From assembly GCA_003248315.1 (NCBI GenBank), contig QKWM01000004.1, forward strand, positions 620,001 through 684,000: DNA of 64,000 nt, given 5' to 3'. Positions 39,028-48,715 of this stretch are shown in pieces. Made by a program: the position numbers and the translations under genes. Position 1 is the stretch's first letter, and every line of letters begins with the position of its first letter. The stretch is from Streptomyces sp. SW4 (GTDB lineage: Bacteria; Actinomycetota; Actinomycetes; Streptomycetales; Streptomycetaceae). The notes under the pieces are model-generated. The model saw only the letters and a list, made by a program, of their open reading frames with translations, searched no databases and was not told the DNA's origin.

Positions 39028-40645
39028 GCGGGCGCGCCGATGGCCATGGGCACGCCCCGGGGCACCCCGGTGCGCAGTTGCAGCGCGAGGGCGACGTCGC
39101 CGGCGTCGGGCCGGTCGTGGCCGGCGAGGTCGGCGACGGTCCAGGCGACGCGCAGGACCCGGTCGAGGCCGCGGGCGGTGAGGACGCCCCGCTCCAGGCT
39201 GCGCTCCGCCTCGTCCAGCGCACCGGGCGCCGCGTACCAGCGGGTGCGCAGCTCCCGGCCGGGGACCTCGCCGTTGGTGCGCCACGGGGTGCCGGCGAGG
39301 CGGGCGGCGGCGCGCTCCCGGGCGGTGCGCACCCGGTCGGCGACCGTGGCGGTGGACTCGCCGGGGGTCCCGCAGGTCGTCAGCTCGGTCCGGGTGACGC
39401 GGTCCACCTCGACGCGGAGGTCGACCCGGTCGAGCAGGGGGCCGGAGAGCCTGGCCTGGTAGCGGCGGATCGCCGAGGGCGGGCACTCGCACGCGCTGTC
39501 CCGCTGGGAGAAGCGCCCGCACGGGCAGGGGTTGGCCGCGAGGACCATCAGGAACCGCGCCGGGAACCGCACGACCCCCGCGCTGCGGGCGATGACGACG
39601 TGCCCGGACTCCAGCGGCTGGCGCAGGGCGTCCAGCGCCCGGGTGGCGAACTCGGGTGTCTCGTCGAGGAAGAGGACCCCCCGGTGGGCGAGCGACACCG
39701 CGCCGGGCCGGGCGACGCCGTGGCCGCCGCCGACCAGGGCCTGCATGGTCGCGGAGTGGTGGGGCGCGCAGTAGGGTGCCGTGTCGATCAGCGGCTTGCC
39801 CGGCGGCAGCAGCCCGGCCACCGAATGCACCGCCGTCACCTCCAGGGACTCCTGGCGGGTGAGCCGGGCAGGACGGCGGGCAGTCGCTCGGCGAGCATCG
39901 TCTTGCCCGCGCCGGGCGGTCCCTCCAGGAACAGATGGTGGCCGCCGGCCGCGGCGACCTCCACCGCCGTGCGCGCCGAGTGCTGGCCCACCACGTCGGC
40001 GAGGTCGTGGCCGTGGTCGTGCTGTGCGGCCCCGGCGCCGTGCATCCCGGTGGCCGCGTCGGCGCCGGGCACGCGCAGGCCGGCCAGCATGGGGTCGGGG
40101 CGTCCCGCGGGTCGGGCTCCTCCTCGGGAACGGGTTCGTCGGCGAGGATCGCGATCAGCTGGCGCAGGCTGCGCACGCCCAGCACGGAGACGCCGGGCAC
40201 CAGGGACGCCTCGGCGGCCGCGCACTCGGGACGACCACCTGTTCGTACCCGGCGTCCGCCGCCGCCAGCACGGCGGGGAGGATGCCGCGCACCGGGCGCA
40301 CCCGGCCGTCCAGGCCCAGCTCGCCGATCATCACGATGTCGGCCAGCACGCGCGGATCGATGCGCTCGCCGGCGCCGAGCACCGCGATGGCGACGGCGAG
40401 GTCGAAGCCGCTGCCGCTCTTGGGTACGGAGGCCGGGCTGAGGCCGACCGTCAGCTTCCGCTGGGCCACTCGGCGCCCGAGTTCACCACGGCGGCCCGGA
40501 CCCGGTCGCGGCTCTCGGTCAGGCTCTTGTCCGGCAGCCCCACCAGGGTGAACGCGGCGACGCCCGGTTCCAGGTCGGCCTGGACCTCCACGACGACGCC
40601 CTCGACGCCCACGAGTGCCACCGCGCACGTCCGTGCGAACCCCAT
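39024..40645 (-). CDS. YifB/ComM-like Mg-chelatase AAA+ ATPase, several frameshifts
   Basis: About 541 residues when repaired. ComM is a hexameric helicase promoting branch migration during natural transformation; the actinobacterial role is unknown. N-terminal Lon-protease-like fold: [20 protein letters not shown] and [23 protein letters not shown]+ module: [20 protein letters not shown] (Walker A), [35 protein letters not shown] (Walker B), [11 protein letters not shown] (zinc-like Cys) and [12 protein letters not shown]. At least four bases are missing between 39840 and 40500. ATG 40645 overlaps the yraN stop (TGATG). The combination comM-dprA is conserved in streptomycetes. Confidence 0.9.
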
Positions 40646-41005
40646 CACGCCACCCCCCGCACGTGCTCGACGACGGGGGCGCCGCGCCGGGGCAGCAGGA
40701 CGCCGACCAGGTCGATGCGGACGCCGCCGGGCGGCGCTCCCCATGGCTGTGGATCCAGTGCCGGGCGAGCCGGCGCAGCCGCTCGGCCTTCTCCGGGCCC
40801 ACCGCGGCCATCGGATGCTCGAAGCCGCCGTCCCGGCGGGTCTTCACCTCGCAGATCACCAGGACGTCCCGTCCCGGGCCACGATGTCGATCTCTCCGGT
40901 CCGGCCGCTGCGCCAGTTGCGCTCCAGGACCGTCATGCCGGCCTCGGTCAGCCGGCGGGCGGCGAGCGTCTCGCCGTACCTGCCCATCGCACCTCGTGCG
41001 TTCAT
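40645..41005 (-). CDS. yraN: YraN-family (UPF0102) putative endonuclease, two frameshifts
   Basis: About 120 residues. Restriction-endonuclease-like fold protein: [39 protein letters not shown] (with the E and D of the active site) and [20 protein letters not shown] (the ExK motif), then [13 protein letters not shown]. Breaks near 40875 and 40735. ATG 41005 ([12 protein letters not shown]). Always adjacent to comM-like genes. Exact nucleic acid target unknown. Confidence 0.88.
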
Positions 41006-41138
41006 GTCGGCACCACCTCCGGCGCCAACGGTCACGCATCCCCGGCAAGCGAAAGGATCTTGGTGGGTTACTCGGCGGTTGTGGAAAACTCCGTCACCCG
41101 CGAGGGCGACCTCCACCGGACCGACCGAGGCCGCAAGC

Positions 41139-41218
41139 GGGCGTCACCCGCCCCACCGGGGCGACAGATCGGGGGCGTCACCCGCCCCTCCCTGGGCCGA
41201 GCGGGGCGTCACCCGCCC
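41139..41218. repeat. Three copies of the 15-mer GGGCGTCACCCGCCC
   Basis: Exact copies at 41139-41153, 41173-41187 and 41204-41218; each can form a small hairpin (GGGCG/CGCCC). The third covers the stop codon of the DUF2469 gene. They lie in the 200-base gap upstream of yraN and may act in termination or mRNA processing. Confidence 0.6.
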
Positions 41219-41517
41219 GGCAGCTCCAGATCGCTCTTGTTGAGCTCCTCGATGTTCACGTCCTTGAACGTGAGAACCCGCACCTGCTTGACGAACCGGG
41301 CCGGCCGGTACATGTCCCACACCCAGGCGTCCGCCATGGACACCTCGAAGAACACCTCACCCTGGACGGAGTGCACCTGCATCTCGTAGTCGTTGGTGAG
41401 GTAGAAGCGCCGTTCGGTCTCGATCACGTATTTGAACAGACCGACGACATCGCGGTACTCCCGGTAGAGCTTCAGCTCCATCTCGGTCTCGTACTTCTCG
41501 AGGTCCTCGGCGCTCAT
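41209..41517 (-). CDS. DUF2469 protein
   Basis: 102-residue conserved actinobacterial protein. Opening MSAEDLEKYETEMELKLYRE and YRDVVGLFKYVIETERRFYL are characteristic, followed by QVHSVQGEVFFEVSMADAWV and FKDVNIEELNKSDLELPGG. No membrane segment or known catalytic motif. ATG 41517. Intact. Usually found near rnhB/yraN and the signal peptidase genes; function unknown. Confidence 0.92.
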   Translation of the reverse strand: MSAEDLEKYETEMELKLYREYRDVVGLFKYVIETERRFYLTNDYEMQVHSVQGEVFFEVSMADAWVWDMYRPARFVKQVRVLTFKDVNIEELNKSDLELPGG

Positions 41518-41572
41518 GGCATGTTCCCCTTCAGCCGTGCGATCCCCCATTGTGCGCCAGTCCGGGGAGGCC

Positions 41573-42201
41573 CTAGACGATTTCGGTGTCCAGGGTCACC
41601 GGCCCGGCGGGGGACCTTCGTCGAGCAGCGTGCGCAGCAGCTCGGCGAGTCTGGTCGGATACACCGTCTCATGTGCCCGGGCCAGTTCCGGACACGTCCA
41701 CCAGCGCGCTCCGGCGACGCTGCGCCGCTCCAGCTCGGTCAGGGCCGTGGCGGCGGTCGCCGTCTGCGTCGTACGGGCCAGGTAGTACCACTCGTCCTGG
41801 TCCCAGCGCCGCCCCGCGAACGGGAAGGAGCACGTGCGCCGCCACAGCACCGGGCCCAGCTCGACGTCGGTGATGCCGGTCTCCTCCGCGAGTTCCCTGA
41901 GGGCGGCCTCCTCACGGGTCTCGTCGCCCTCCACGCCGCCGCCGGGCGTGAACCACCAGTCGTCGGCCGGGTCGTCCGGCTCGTGGCCGTGCAGCAGCAG
42001 GATGCGGTCCTCGGGGTCGAGCAGGACGACACGGGCGACCCTGCGCAGCCCGCCCTCGCCCGCCGGCAGCCCGTCCTCGCCCGCCGGCAGCGCGCCCTCG
42101 CCCGCCGCCGGCCCGCTCTCTCCCGTCCGCCGACCGCCTGCGTCCGTCCGCGGCCCGGGCTCTTCCGTCCGCTGACCGGCGGGCGTCGTCTCAGCGCGCA
42201 C
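41573..42201 (-). CDS. Nudix hydrolase, one frameshift near the 3' end
   Basis: About 210 residues. The Nudix box is complete: GGGVEGDETREEAALRELAE followed by ETGI. Aromatic positions (DDWWFTPGGG, DQDEWYYLAR) are typical of NUDIX enzymes on nucleotide sugars or oxidised nucleotides. The N-terminus is a low-complexity run with repeated LPAGE(G/D)GL, in-frame with no obvious role. A C missing near 41613 moves the stop; restored, the protein ends GPVTLDTEIV at 41573. ATG 42201 overlaps the 3' end of sipZ, agreeing with one operon. Confidence 0.88.
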
Positions 42202-42961
42202 CGGCGGGCTCCGTCCGGGTCCGGGAGGCCGCCGCCCGTCTGGCGAGCGGGCCGTAGGCGGCGCCGCCGAAGATCAGGGCGGCTCCGGCGATCACCAGGG
42301 CGACGATCGTGCGCAGCGGGCCGGGCGTGGAGAGGCCGCCGAGCGTCTCGAAGCCGGTGGGGCGCTCCAGCATGCCGTTCATCGGCCAGACGACGGCGTC
42401 GACCCGCGCCTCCACCGCGTCGCGCGAGACCGACCCGCCGGCCGCGTCCGTCAGGTGGGCGGAGGAGTCCACGGAGCCGTGGCGCTCGTCACCGAGCAGG
42501 AAGAGGCGTCCCTCGGGGACGGTGACGGCCGGGAAGGAACTGCTTCCGGCGGAGCCGTCCGCGCCGAGGTACGGCTCCTCGATCTCCTTGCCGTTGACCT
42601 TCAGCCTGCCGTTCTGGCAGCAGGAGACGGTGTCACCGCCGACGGCGACGACCCGCTTGAGCACCGGGGCGTTGGCCCAGGTCGCGTCCTTGAAAACCAC
42701 CACGTCGCCGCGGCGGACGTCGGACCCGTCGACGCGCTCGGCCAGCACCCGGTCGCCGGCGTCGATCGTCGGCGCCATCGACGTGGTCGGCACGGTGTAC
42801 GGCCGGTAGACGACCGCGCCCCAGGCGAAGCCGCCGAGGAAGAGCACCAGTCCGAGGGCGACGGCCACGTTGGACAGCCGCTGCCCGGTTCTGCCGGCCG
42901 TCCGGCCCGTGCTCGCGCCACCGCCGCGCGGGGCCGTACGCGTCGTCGTCTCGCCACCCAT
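42191..42961 (-). CDS. sipZ: Type I signal peptidase (SipZ-like)
   Basis: 256 residues. Cleaves signal peptides of Sec/Tat-exported proteins at the outer face of the membrane. N-terminal helix ALGLVLFLGGFAWGAVVY; catalytic Ser in TVPTTSMAPTI; general-base Lys in VLKRVVAVGGD; box E LLGDERHGSVDSS. A second hydrophobic segment (LRTIVALVIAGAALIFGGAA) lies at the C-terminus, seen in streptomycete enzymes. Last of four consecutive signal peptidase genes; I recall that in S. lividans sipZ heads a separate transcript with downstream genes. Confidence 0.92.
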   Translation of the reverse strand: MGGETTTRTAPRGGGASTGRTAGRTGQRLSNVAVALGLVLFLGGFAWGAVVYRPYTVPTTSMAPTIDAGDRVLAERVDGSDVRRGDVVVFKDATWANAPVLKRVVAVGGDTVSCCQNGRLKVNGKEIEEPYLGADGSAGSSSFPAVTVPEGRLFLLGDERHGSVDSSAHLTDAAGGSVSRDAVEARVDAVVWPMNGMLERPTGFETLGGLSTPGPLRTIVALVIAGAALIFGGAAYGPLARRAAASRTRTEPAGAR

Positions 42962-43057
42962 GGGTCCGCACCCTACCCGGCGGTACCCTGCGCGGTCAGC
43001 CCCGTCTGCGGGCCGGGACGGTGGGTGCTCCCCCGTCCCGGGCGCCGGGCGGGACGC

Positions 43058-44062
43058 TCAGCGGGTCAGGGCCGCCTCGATGCGCCTGCGGCGCCACAGC
43101 ACCAGCGGCACCGCCGCCACCAGCGCGGCGCCCTGGGGCGCCACCGACAGGACGCGGGCCGCCGCGGCCTGGTCGTTGAGCCCGGCCTGGTCGAAGGTCT
43201 CCGGCACGGGCAGGGTGTCCCAGCGGTTGATCGGCCAGGCGACCACGATGGCGCGGCCGATGACCTCGTCGACCGGGACCATGCCGTTGTGCCGGTCCGA
43301 GGTGTTGTACCGGGAGTCGCGGCTGTTCTGCCGGTGGTCGCCCATGACCCAGATGTGGCCCTCGGGCACCTTCACCTTGAACTGGCCGCCCTGCTCGTCC
43401 ATGCTGCACGGCGTGTTGCCGGGGTAGACGTAGGGCTCGTTCAGCGCCTTACCGTTGACCTTCAGGGGGCCCGTGCCCTGGCACTCGACGGTGTCGCCGC
43501 CGACGCCGATGACCCGCTTGATCAGGTCCTTCTCCTCCGACGACGGCATCAGGCCGATCCAGCCGAGGAAGGTCTGCAGGGCGTTCGGGTCCTGGACGGG
43601 CTCGCCCGCCAGCCAGTTGTCCGGGTCGTGGAAGACCACGACCTCGCCGCGCTCCGGCTGGGAGCCGAACCAGGGCGTCAGCTTGTCGACGAGGACGCGG
43701 TCGCCCTCGGTGAGGGTGTTCTGCATCGACGCCGACGGGATCGAGAAGGCCTGGACGAGGAAGGTCTTGATCAGCAGCGCCAGGACCAGCGCGATGCCGA
43801 TCAGGATGGGCAGTTCCTTCCAGAAGGAACGCTGCTTCTTCGCCGGCCTGGGGGGCGGAGGCGTCCCGCCGTGTCCGCCGCCGATGCCCTCGCCGCCGTT
43901 GCCGTCGTACCGCCCGTCCGTCACCGCGCTGTCCTCGATCGCCGCGGAGTCATTCCCTGAGGTAGGGGCGCCGGCCTCGGCCGGGGCGGCCGCTTCCACG
44001 GGGCGTCCGCGGTCCTCCTCGCCTCCGTGTCCGGACCGTGCGCCAACCGCCACATCCCCCAC
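43058..44062 (-). CDS. sipY: Type I signal peptidase (SipY-like)
   Basis: 334 residues with an N-terminal acidic/Gly-rich cytoplasmic extension of about 70 residues, then the helix ELPILIGIALVLALLIKTFL. Catalytic Ser in FSIPSASMQNTL, boxes DRVLVDKLTPWFG and RGEVVVFHDP, Lys in LIKRVIGVGGD, and box E MGDHRQNSRDSR. A C-terminal membrane helix (VLSVAPQGAALVAAVPLVL) plus a basic tail. Its start overlaps the end of the preceding sipX gene by over 100 bases. Intact. Confidence 0.93.
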   Translation of the reverse strand: MGDVAVGARSGHGGEEDRGRPVEAAAPAEAGAPTSGNDSAAIEDSAVTDGRYDGNGGEGIGGGHGGTPPPPRPAKKQRSFWKELPILIGIALVLALLIKTFLVQAFSIPSASMQNTLTEGDRVLVDKLTPWFGSQPERGEVVVFHDPDNWLAGEPVQDPNALQTFLGWIGLMPSSEEKDLIKRVIGVGGDTVECQGTGPLKVNGKALNEPYVYPGNTPCSMDEQGGQFKVKVPEGHIWVMGDHRQNSRDSRYNTSDRHNGMVPVDEVIGRAIVVAWPINRWDTLPVPETFDQAGLNDQAAAARVLSVAPQGAALVAAVPLVLWRRRRIEAALTR

Positions 44063-45033
44063 GCCAACTCCTCACTCCGTACCGCCGCCCGCGCCATCCG
44101 CGACGCAGGCCCACCACTCCCATAACGAGCGGGAGTTCCGCAGGGGTCGGGAGCTGGATCATCTCGTCCGAATCGTAGGGGCCAACCCTATGCGACGGTG
44201 CGGGGGAGGCGGTGGTCCCGGCGCCCGCGTCGCTCACCGACGCGTACGTCTTCGGCTCCTCCAGCGTGGCCCAGTGGTCGAACGGCCAGGCGATGAACAT
44301 GGCCCGGCCCACGACCTCGTCCTCGGAGACCGTACCGAAGTCGGTCTCCTGGTGGGAGCGGGAGTCGGCGGAGTCGGAGCGGTGGTCGCCCATCACCCAC
44401 AGCCGCCCCTCGGGCACCGTGACGTCGAACGGGTCCTTGGACGGGGCGTCGCCCGGGTACAGGTAGTCCTCTTCGAGGGGGACGCCGTTGACGGTCACCC
44501 GGCCCTGCGCGTCGCAGCACCTGACGCGGTCGCCGCCGACGCCGACGACCCGCTTGATCAGGTCCTTCTCGTCGTCGGAGGGCAGCAGGCCGATGAAGGC
44601 CAGGCCCTCCTTGACCTGCTTGACGACGACGGGATCCTCCTCGGTGGGCGCCTGCTCCTCCTGGAGCCAGCCGCCGGGGTCGCGGAAGACGACGACGTCC
44701 CCGCGCTGCGGCTCGGAGCCGAACCACGGGGTGAGCTTGTCGACCAGGACCCGGTCGCCGACCTGGATGGTCTGCTCCATCGAGCCGGACGGGATGACGA
44801 ACGCCTGGACGAGGAAGGTCTTCAGCACGAGGGCTATCAGGACGGCGACGCCGACCAGGAGGGGATCTCCTTGACCGCGCTGCGCCTGCGGCGCCGCTTG
44901 ACCTTGCGCTGGAGCTTGCGCCGCTCCGCGCGGGTGCGACCGCCCGCCGGGCCACCGGCGCGCCGGGTGCCGGTGGGCAGGAGGTTCTCCGCGGGCTGCT
45001 CGGCGCTCCGCGGGGCTTGCCGCGGTTACCCAT
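43950..45033 (-). CDS. sipX: Type I signal peptidase (SipX-like), two frameshifts
   Basis: About 360 residues. Basic N-terminal run (RRKLQRKVKRRRRR), membrane helix EIPLLVGVAVLIALVLKTFL, catalytic Ser in FVIPSGSMEQTI, boxes DRVLVDKLTPWFG and RGDVVVFRDP, Lys in LIKRVVGVGGD, and box E MGDHRSDSADSR. The C-terminus continues past the usual end into an Arg/Gly-rich tail overlapping sipY. Bases are missing near 45010 and 44862. ATG 45033 overlaps the sipW stop (ATGGGTAA). Confidence 0.88.
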
Positions 45034-45737
45034 CGGCGCCCTCCGCGTCGGGCACGCGCGCGTAGGCACCCGGGCGGTCGAGGTGGGTGGCGTGACCGAA
45101 GGGCCAGACGATCCAGTCGGCGCGGCCGACGACCCGCTCCTCGGGATCATTCCGCCGCCGGGCGAGCCCAGGTGGTCGCGCGAGTCGCTGGAGTCCGCGC
45201 GGTGGTCGCCGAGGACGAACAGCCGGCCCTCGGGCACGACCGCGTCGAAGCGGACCGTGGAAGGGCTGTCGCCGGGGTGGAGGAACGTCGACTCGTCGAC
45301 CGACCGGCCGTTCACCCGGACCCTCCCCTCCTCGTCGCAGCAGACCACGTGGTCCCCGCCCACACCGACAACGCGTTTGATGTAGTCGCCGTGCCCGAAG
45401 TACCCGGTGCCGTCGAACACCACGACGTCGCCCCGCCGCGGCCGGTCACCGAAACGGTACGCCACCTTGTTTACGAGTACGCGGTCGCCGATCCTCAATC
45501 CGGGCTCCATGGAGCCGCTGGGATCCGGAACGGCTGGACCACGAACGTGGAGAGCAGCAGCAGGAACAGCAGGAGGACCAGCAGGCCGAGGGTGATCCGT
45601 CCGCCGGGCAGCCACCGGTCGAGCCCGTCCAACGCGAAACGCGACCGGCCCTCCCGCTCCTCGGGGCCCGGGGTGTCCTCGGGCCGGGAAGGGCGGGGGG
45701 AGCGGTCGCGCTCCGTCTGCTGTGCTGCGGTGTCCAT
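45026..45737 (-). CDS. sipW: Type I signal peptidase (SipW-like), two frameshifts
   Basis: About 237 residues. Helix GLLVLLLFLLLLSTFVVQPF, catalytic Ser in FRIPSGSMEPGL (across a break near 45525), boxes DRVLVNKVAYRFG and RGDVVVFDGTG, Lys in YIKRVVGVGGD, and box E LGDHRADSSDSR. A second base is missing near 45150. First of the sipW-X-Y-Z series downstream of rplS. Four type I signal peptidases in a row is a streptomycete hallmark reflecting heavy secretion. Confidence 0.88.
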
Positions 45738-45781
45738 CGGGGCCAGATGCTATCCGGCCCGGGGACTGCGCCGGAGAGCGC

Positions 45782-46131
45782 TCAGTTCTCGCGCTTCTCC
45801 TTGATCTTCGCGGCCTTGCCGCGCAGGTCGCGCAGGTAGTACAGCTTGGCGCGGCGGACGTCACCCTTGGTGACGAGCTCGATCTTCTCCACGATCGGGG
45901 TGTGCACCGGGAAGGTGCGCTCGACGCCGACGGAGAAGGAGACCTTGCGGACCGTGAAGGTCTCGCGCACGCCGGAGCCCTGGCGGCGGATCACGACGCC
46001 CTTGAACTGCTGCACACGGGAGCGGTTGCCCTCGATGACGCGGACGTGCACGTTGACCGTGTCGCCGGGACGGAAGGCGGGACGTCGCTGCGCAGCGACG
46101 CGGCGTCGACGGAGTCGAGCAGGTGAGACAT
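45782..46131 (-). CDS. rplS: 50S ribosomal protein L19, one frameshift
   Basis: 116 residues when repaired. [20 protein letters not shown] opens the family, then [60 protein letters not shown] and the Lys-rich end. A C missing near 46078 splits the frame. Because of this and a second lost base in trmD, the preceding tRNA methyltransferase appears fused to L19 in this sequence; that is an artefact. Confidence 0.95.
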
Positions 46132-46268
46132 TTCGTCTGCTTTCCTCGCTGATGCCACAGGTCATCAACGGAAATCTCGGTGTTTCGGGATCAGGGTCGC
46201 GCGGGTCGGGGCGGGCGTCGTGTCCCCCTGTGGCAGGGGCGCACGCCGGACGGACGCACAACAGCGGC

Positions 46269-47101
46269 CTATTCTTCCACGCCGTCGGCCCGGCGCCAAA
46301 ATCGGCCGTACGGCTCCCCGCCGGGTCCGGTTCCCAGCCCAGGATGGAGAGCATCTCGCGGTCCTTCTTGTCGAAGGATCCGGGGTCGCAGCGCTCGATC
46401 AGGTCGGGGCGGTGCGCCGTCGTGCGCCGCAGCGCCTCGTCCCGGCGCCAGCGGGCGATCTTCCCGTGGTGGCCGCTGAGCAGCACGTCGGGGATGCCGC
46501 GGCCGCGCCACTGCGGGGGCTTGGTGTAGACGGGCCCTTCGAGGAGGTTGGCCATGGCGCCGGGGGCGAAGGAGTCGTCGCGGTGGGACTCGGCGTTGCC
46601 GAGGACGCCGGGGAGCAGCCGGGCCACGGCCTCGGTGACGACGAGTACGGCCGCCTCGCCGCCGGCGAGGACGTAGTCGCCGATGGACACCTCGTAGACG
46701 GGCATGCGGGTGGCGTACTCGTCGATGACGCGGCGGTCGATGCCCTCGTAGCGGGCGGGGGTGAAGATCAGCCAGGGGCGCTCGGAGAGGTGGACGGCGA
46801 GTTCCTGGGTGAACGGCCGGCCGCTCGGCGTGGGCACGATCAGGGCGGGCTCGCGGGAGCCGGCCTCGTAGCCGTCGGCCAGCACCGTGTCCAGGGCGTC
46901 GCCCCACGGTTCGGTCTTCATGACCATGCCGGGGCCGCCGCCGTACGGGGTGTCGTCGACGGTGTTGTGCCGGTCGTAGGTCCAGGTCCGCAGGTCGTGG
47001 ACGTGCACGTCGAGCCGGCCGCGCGCGCGTGCCTTGCCGACCAGGGAGACGTTCAGGGGTTCCAGGTACTCGGGGAAGATCGTGACGACGTCGAGCCGCA
47101 T
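46269..47101 (-). CDS. trmD: tRNA (guanine37-N1)-methyltransferase, one frameshift
   Basis: Trefoil-knot (SPOUT) methyltransferase making m1G37, about 277 residues. Motifs: [60 protein letters not shown] and [19 protein letters not shown] (the knot), then [18 protein letters not shown] base missing near 46322 moves the stop; restored, the end is [15 protein letters not shown]. Start ATG 47101 overlaps the rimM stop. Essential gene. Confidence 0.95.
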
Positions 47102-47724
47102 CAGGACGCGTCCCCCGCGGATCCCGGCGCGACCGGTGCGTCCGGTGCGCCCGGCGCATCCGGCGCGTCCGGCGTGGAGGTCTTCGAGGCCTCCCGCGAG
47201 GAGGCGATCTCCGCGCGGTCGTCGATCAGTCCCGGCGGCGGGTCGATGACGGCCCGCTGCTCCTCCAGGTCGACCTCGGTGACGATCTCCGAGACGAACG
47301 GCACGAAGACCTCGCTGCCGTCGGGCCGCTCCACCACGAACAGGTCCTGGGTGGGCAGGTGGGAGATCTCGGTGATCCGGCCGACCTCCGTGCCGTCGAC
47401 CGTGACCACGTCGAGGTCGATCAGCTGGTGGTCGTAGTACTCGTCCTCCTCCTCGGGCAGCTCCTCCGGGTCGACCTCGGCGATCAGGAGGGTGTTGCGG
47501 AGGGCCTCGGCGGCGTTGCGGTCGTGCACGCCCTCGAAGCGCAGCAGCAGCCGGCCGCTGTGGACGCGGCCGGTGGCGATGGTGAGCGGGCCGGCCGAGG
47601 CGGGGTCCGTGGCCAGGACCGCGCCGGGCGCGAGCCTCAGCTCCGGTTCGTCCGTGCGGACCTCCACGGTGACCTCGCCCTTGATGCCGTGGGCGCGGCC
47701 GATGCGAGCGACTACCAGCTGCAC
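47101..47724 (-). CDS. rimM: Ribosome maturation factor RimM
   Basis: 207 residues. 16S rRNA processing factor binding S19. N-terminal RimM domain [20 protein letters not shown], then the PRC-barrel half [37 protein letters not shown]. An Ala/Pro/Asp-rich tail of about 35 residues ([12 protein letters not shown]) follows. GTG 47724 has AGGAGAACC upstream. Intact. Part of rpsP-KH-rimM-trmD-rplS. Confidence 0.95.
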   Translation of the reverse strand: MQLVVARIGRAHGIKGEVTVEVRTDEPELRLAPGAVLATDPASAGPLTIATGRVHSGRLLLRFEGVHDRNAAEALRNTLLIAEVDPEELPEEEDEYYDHQLIDLDVVTVDGTEVGRITEISHLPTQDLFVVERPDGSEVFVPFVSEIVTEVDLEEQRAVIDPPPGLIDDRAEIASSREASKTSTPDAPDAPGAPDAPVAPGSAGDAS

Positions 47725-47768
47725 GGTGGTTGGTTCTCCTGATCTGGAACGGAAGGCATCTACGACTA

Positions 47769-47804
47769 CGGGCCGGGGACGGCCGAACGGCCCTCCCCGG
47801 CCCG
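47769..47804 (-). terminator. Strong hairpin between KH-domain gene and rimM
   Basis: CGGGCCGGGG (47769-47778) pairs perfectly with CCCCGGCCCG (47795-47804), and an inner GGCCG/CGGCC stem follows after a 2x2 internal loop. It lies in the 100-base gap of the rpsP-to-rplS operon and probably attenuates or stabilises the transcript rather than ending it. Confidence 0.7.
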
Positions 47805-47827
47805 AGCCGGTGCTGCGAAGCGAAGCT

Positions 47828-48067
47828 TCAGCGGACGTCGTCCACGTCGACCAGGTCGACACGGACACCGCGGCCGCCGATGGCGCCCACGACGGTGCGC
47901 AGCGCACGTGCGGTGCGGCCGTTGCGGCCGATCACCTTGCCGAGGTCGTCCGGGTGGACCCGGACCTCGAGCACGCGCCCGCGGCGCAGGTTGCGCGAGG
48001 CCACCTGCACATCGTCAGGGTTGTCGACGATGCCCTTCACGAGGTGCTCGAGAGCCTCCTCGAGCAT
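47828..48067 (-). CDS. khpA: KH-domain RNA-binding protein (KhpA-like)
   Basis: 79 residues. A single type II KH domain: [20 protein letters not shown] then [20 protein letters not shown], with the GxxG loop as GRNG. Conserved between rpsP and rimM in Gram-positives. Binds RNA, probably together with a Jag/KhpB partner. Intact. The 2-nt gap to the rpsP stop points to cotranslation. Confidence 0.93.
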   Translation of the reverse strand: MLEEALEHLVKGIVDNPDDVQVASRNLRRGRVLEVRVHPDDLGKVIGRNGRTARALRTVVGAIGGRGVRVDLVDVDDVR

Positions 48068-48069
48068 GC

Positions 48070-48486
48070 TCAGGCCTCGGCGCCGGACTCGGCCGCGGCC
48101 TCGTCCTTCTTCTCAGCCTTCTTCTTCTGGGTGATGGCCTCACCCTTGCCCTCGTCGTCGCCGCCGAGCGCCTCGAAGGACGGACGGGCCGGCTTCTCGG
48201 CCGGCTGCAGCAGCGGCGCCGGGGCGGGCTCGCCCTTGAACTTCTGCCAGTCGCCGGTCTTCTTCAGGATGGCGAGCACGGGCTCGGTCGGCTGGGCGCC
48301 GACGGAGAGCCAGTACGCCACCCGCTCGGAGTCGACCTCCATCACCGACGGGTTGTACGTCGGGTGGTACTTGCCGATCTCCTCGATGGCCCGGCCGTCA
48401 CGGCGGGTACGGGAGTCGGCGACGACGATGCGGTAGTGAGGCGAACGGATCTTGCCCAGACGCTTCAGCTTGATCTTGACTGCCAC
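48070..48486 (-). CDS. rpsP: 30S ribosomal protein S16
   Basis: 138 residues; the S16 core ([40 protein letters not shown]) is followed by an acidic Ala/Lys/Glu-rich extension of about 50 residues typical of actinobacteria. ATG 48486 has AGGAGAACC upstream. Start of the ribosomal-protein operon through rplS. Intact. Confidence 0.96.
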   Translation of the reverse strand: MAVKIKLKRLGKIRSPHYRIVVADSRTRRDGRAIEEIGKYHPTYNPSVMEVDSERVAYWLSVGAQPTEPVLAILKKTGDWQKFKGEPAPAPLLQPAEKPARPSFEALGGDDEGKGEAITQKKKAEKKDEAAAESGAEA

Positions 48487-48650
48487 GGGAGTGGGTTCTC
48501 CTGGATTTGACGTGGTTGGGCACGGCGAGCATGCCGCGTGGGGTTGCGGTACCCGAGTGCCCGATGGACGCGTCAGCCGGAGGAGAGAGGGGTCCTGTGC
48601 GGCTGTCGAGTACAGCTAGCCATTGTGCCATACCCCGGCACGGCTTCTGT

Positions 48651-48679
48651 CCGGGGGGCGGCGGTCGCCCGCCCCCGGG
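48651..48679. terminator. Hairpin between SprT-like gene and rpsP operon
   Basis: CCGGGGGGCGG pairs with CCCGCCCCCGG around a 6-base loop with one bulged G, 37 bases beyond the SprT-like gene's stop in its direction of transcription. The rest of the 229-base gap to the rpsP start holds no other feature I can support. Confidence 0.55.
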
Positions 48680-48715
48680 GACCGCGACCGGCAGCCACGA
48701 GATGCCGGTCGCTCG

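Noticed and set aside
45782..47101. A 439-codon frame apparently fusing TrmD to L19
   Set aside because: Caused by one lost base near 46322 and another near 46078; each protein has its normal end or start in the neighbouring frame.
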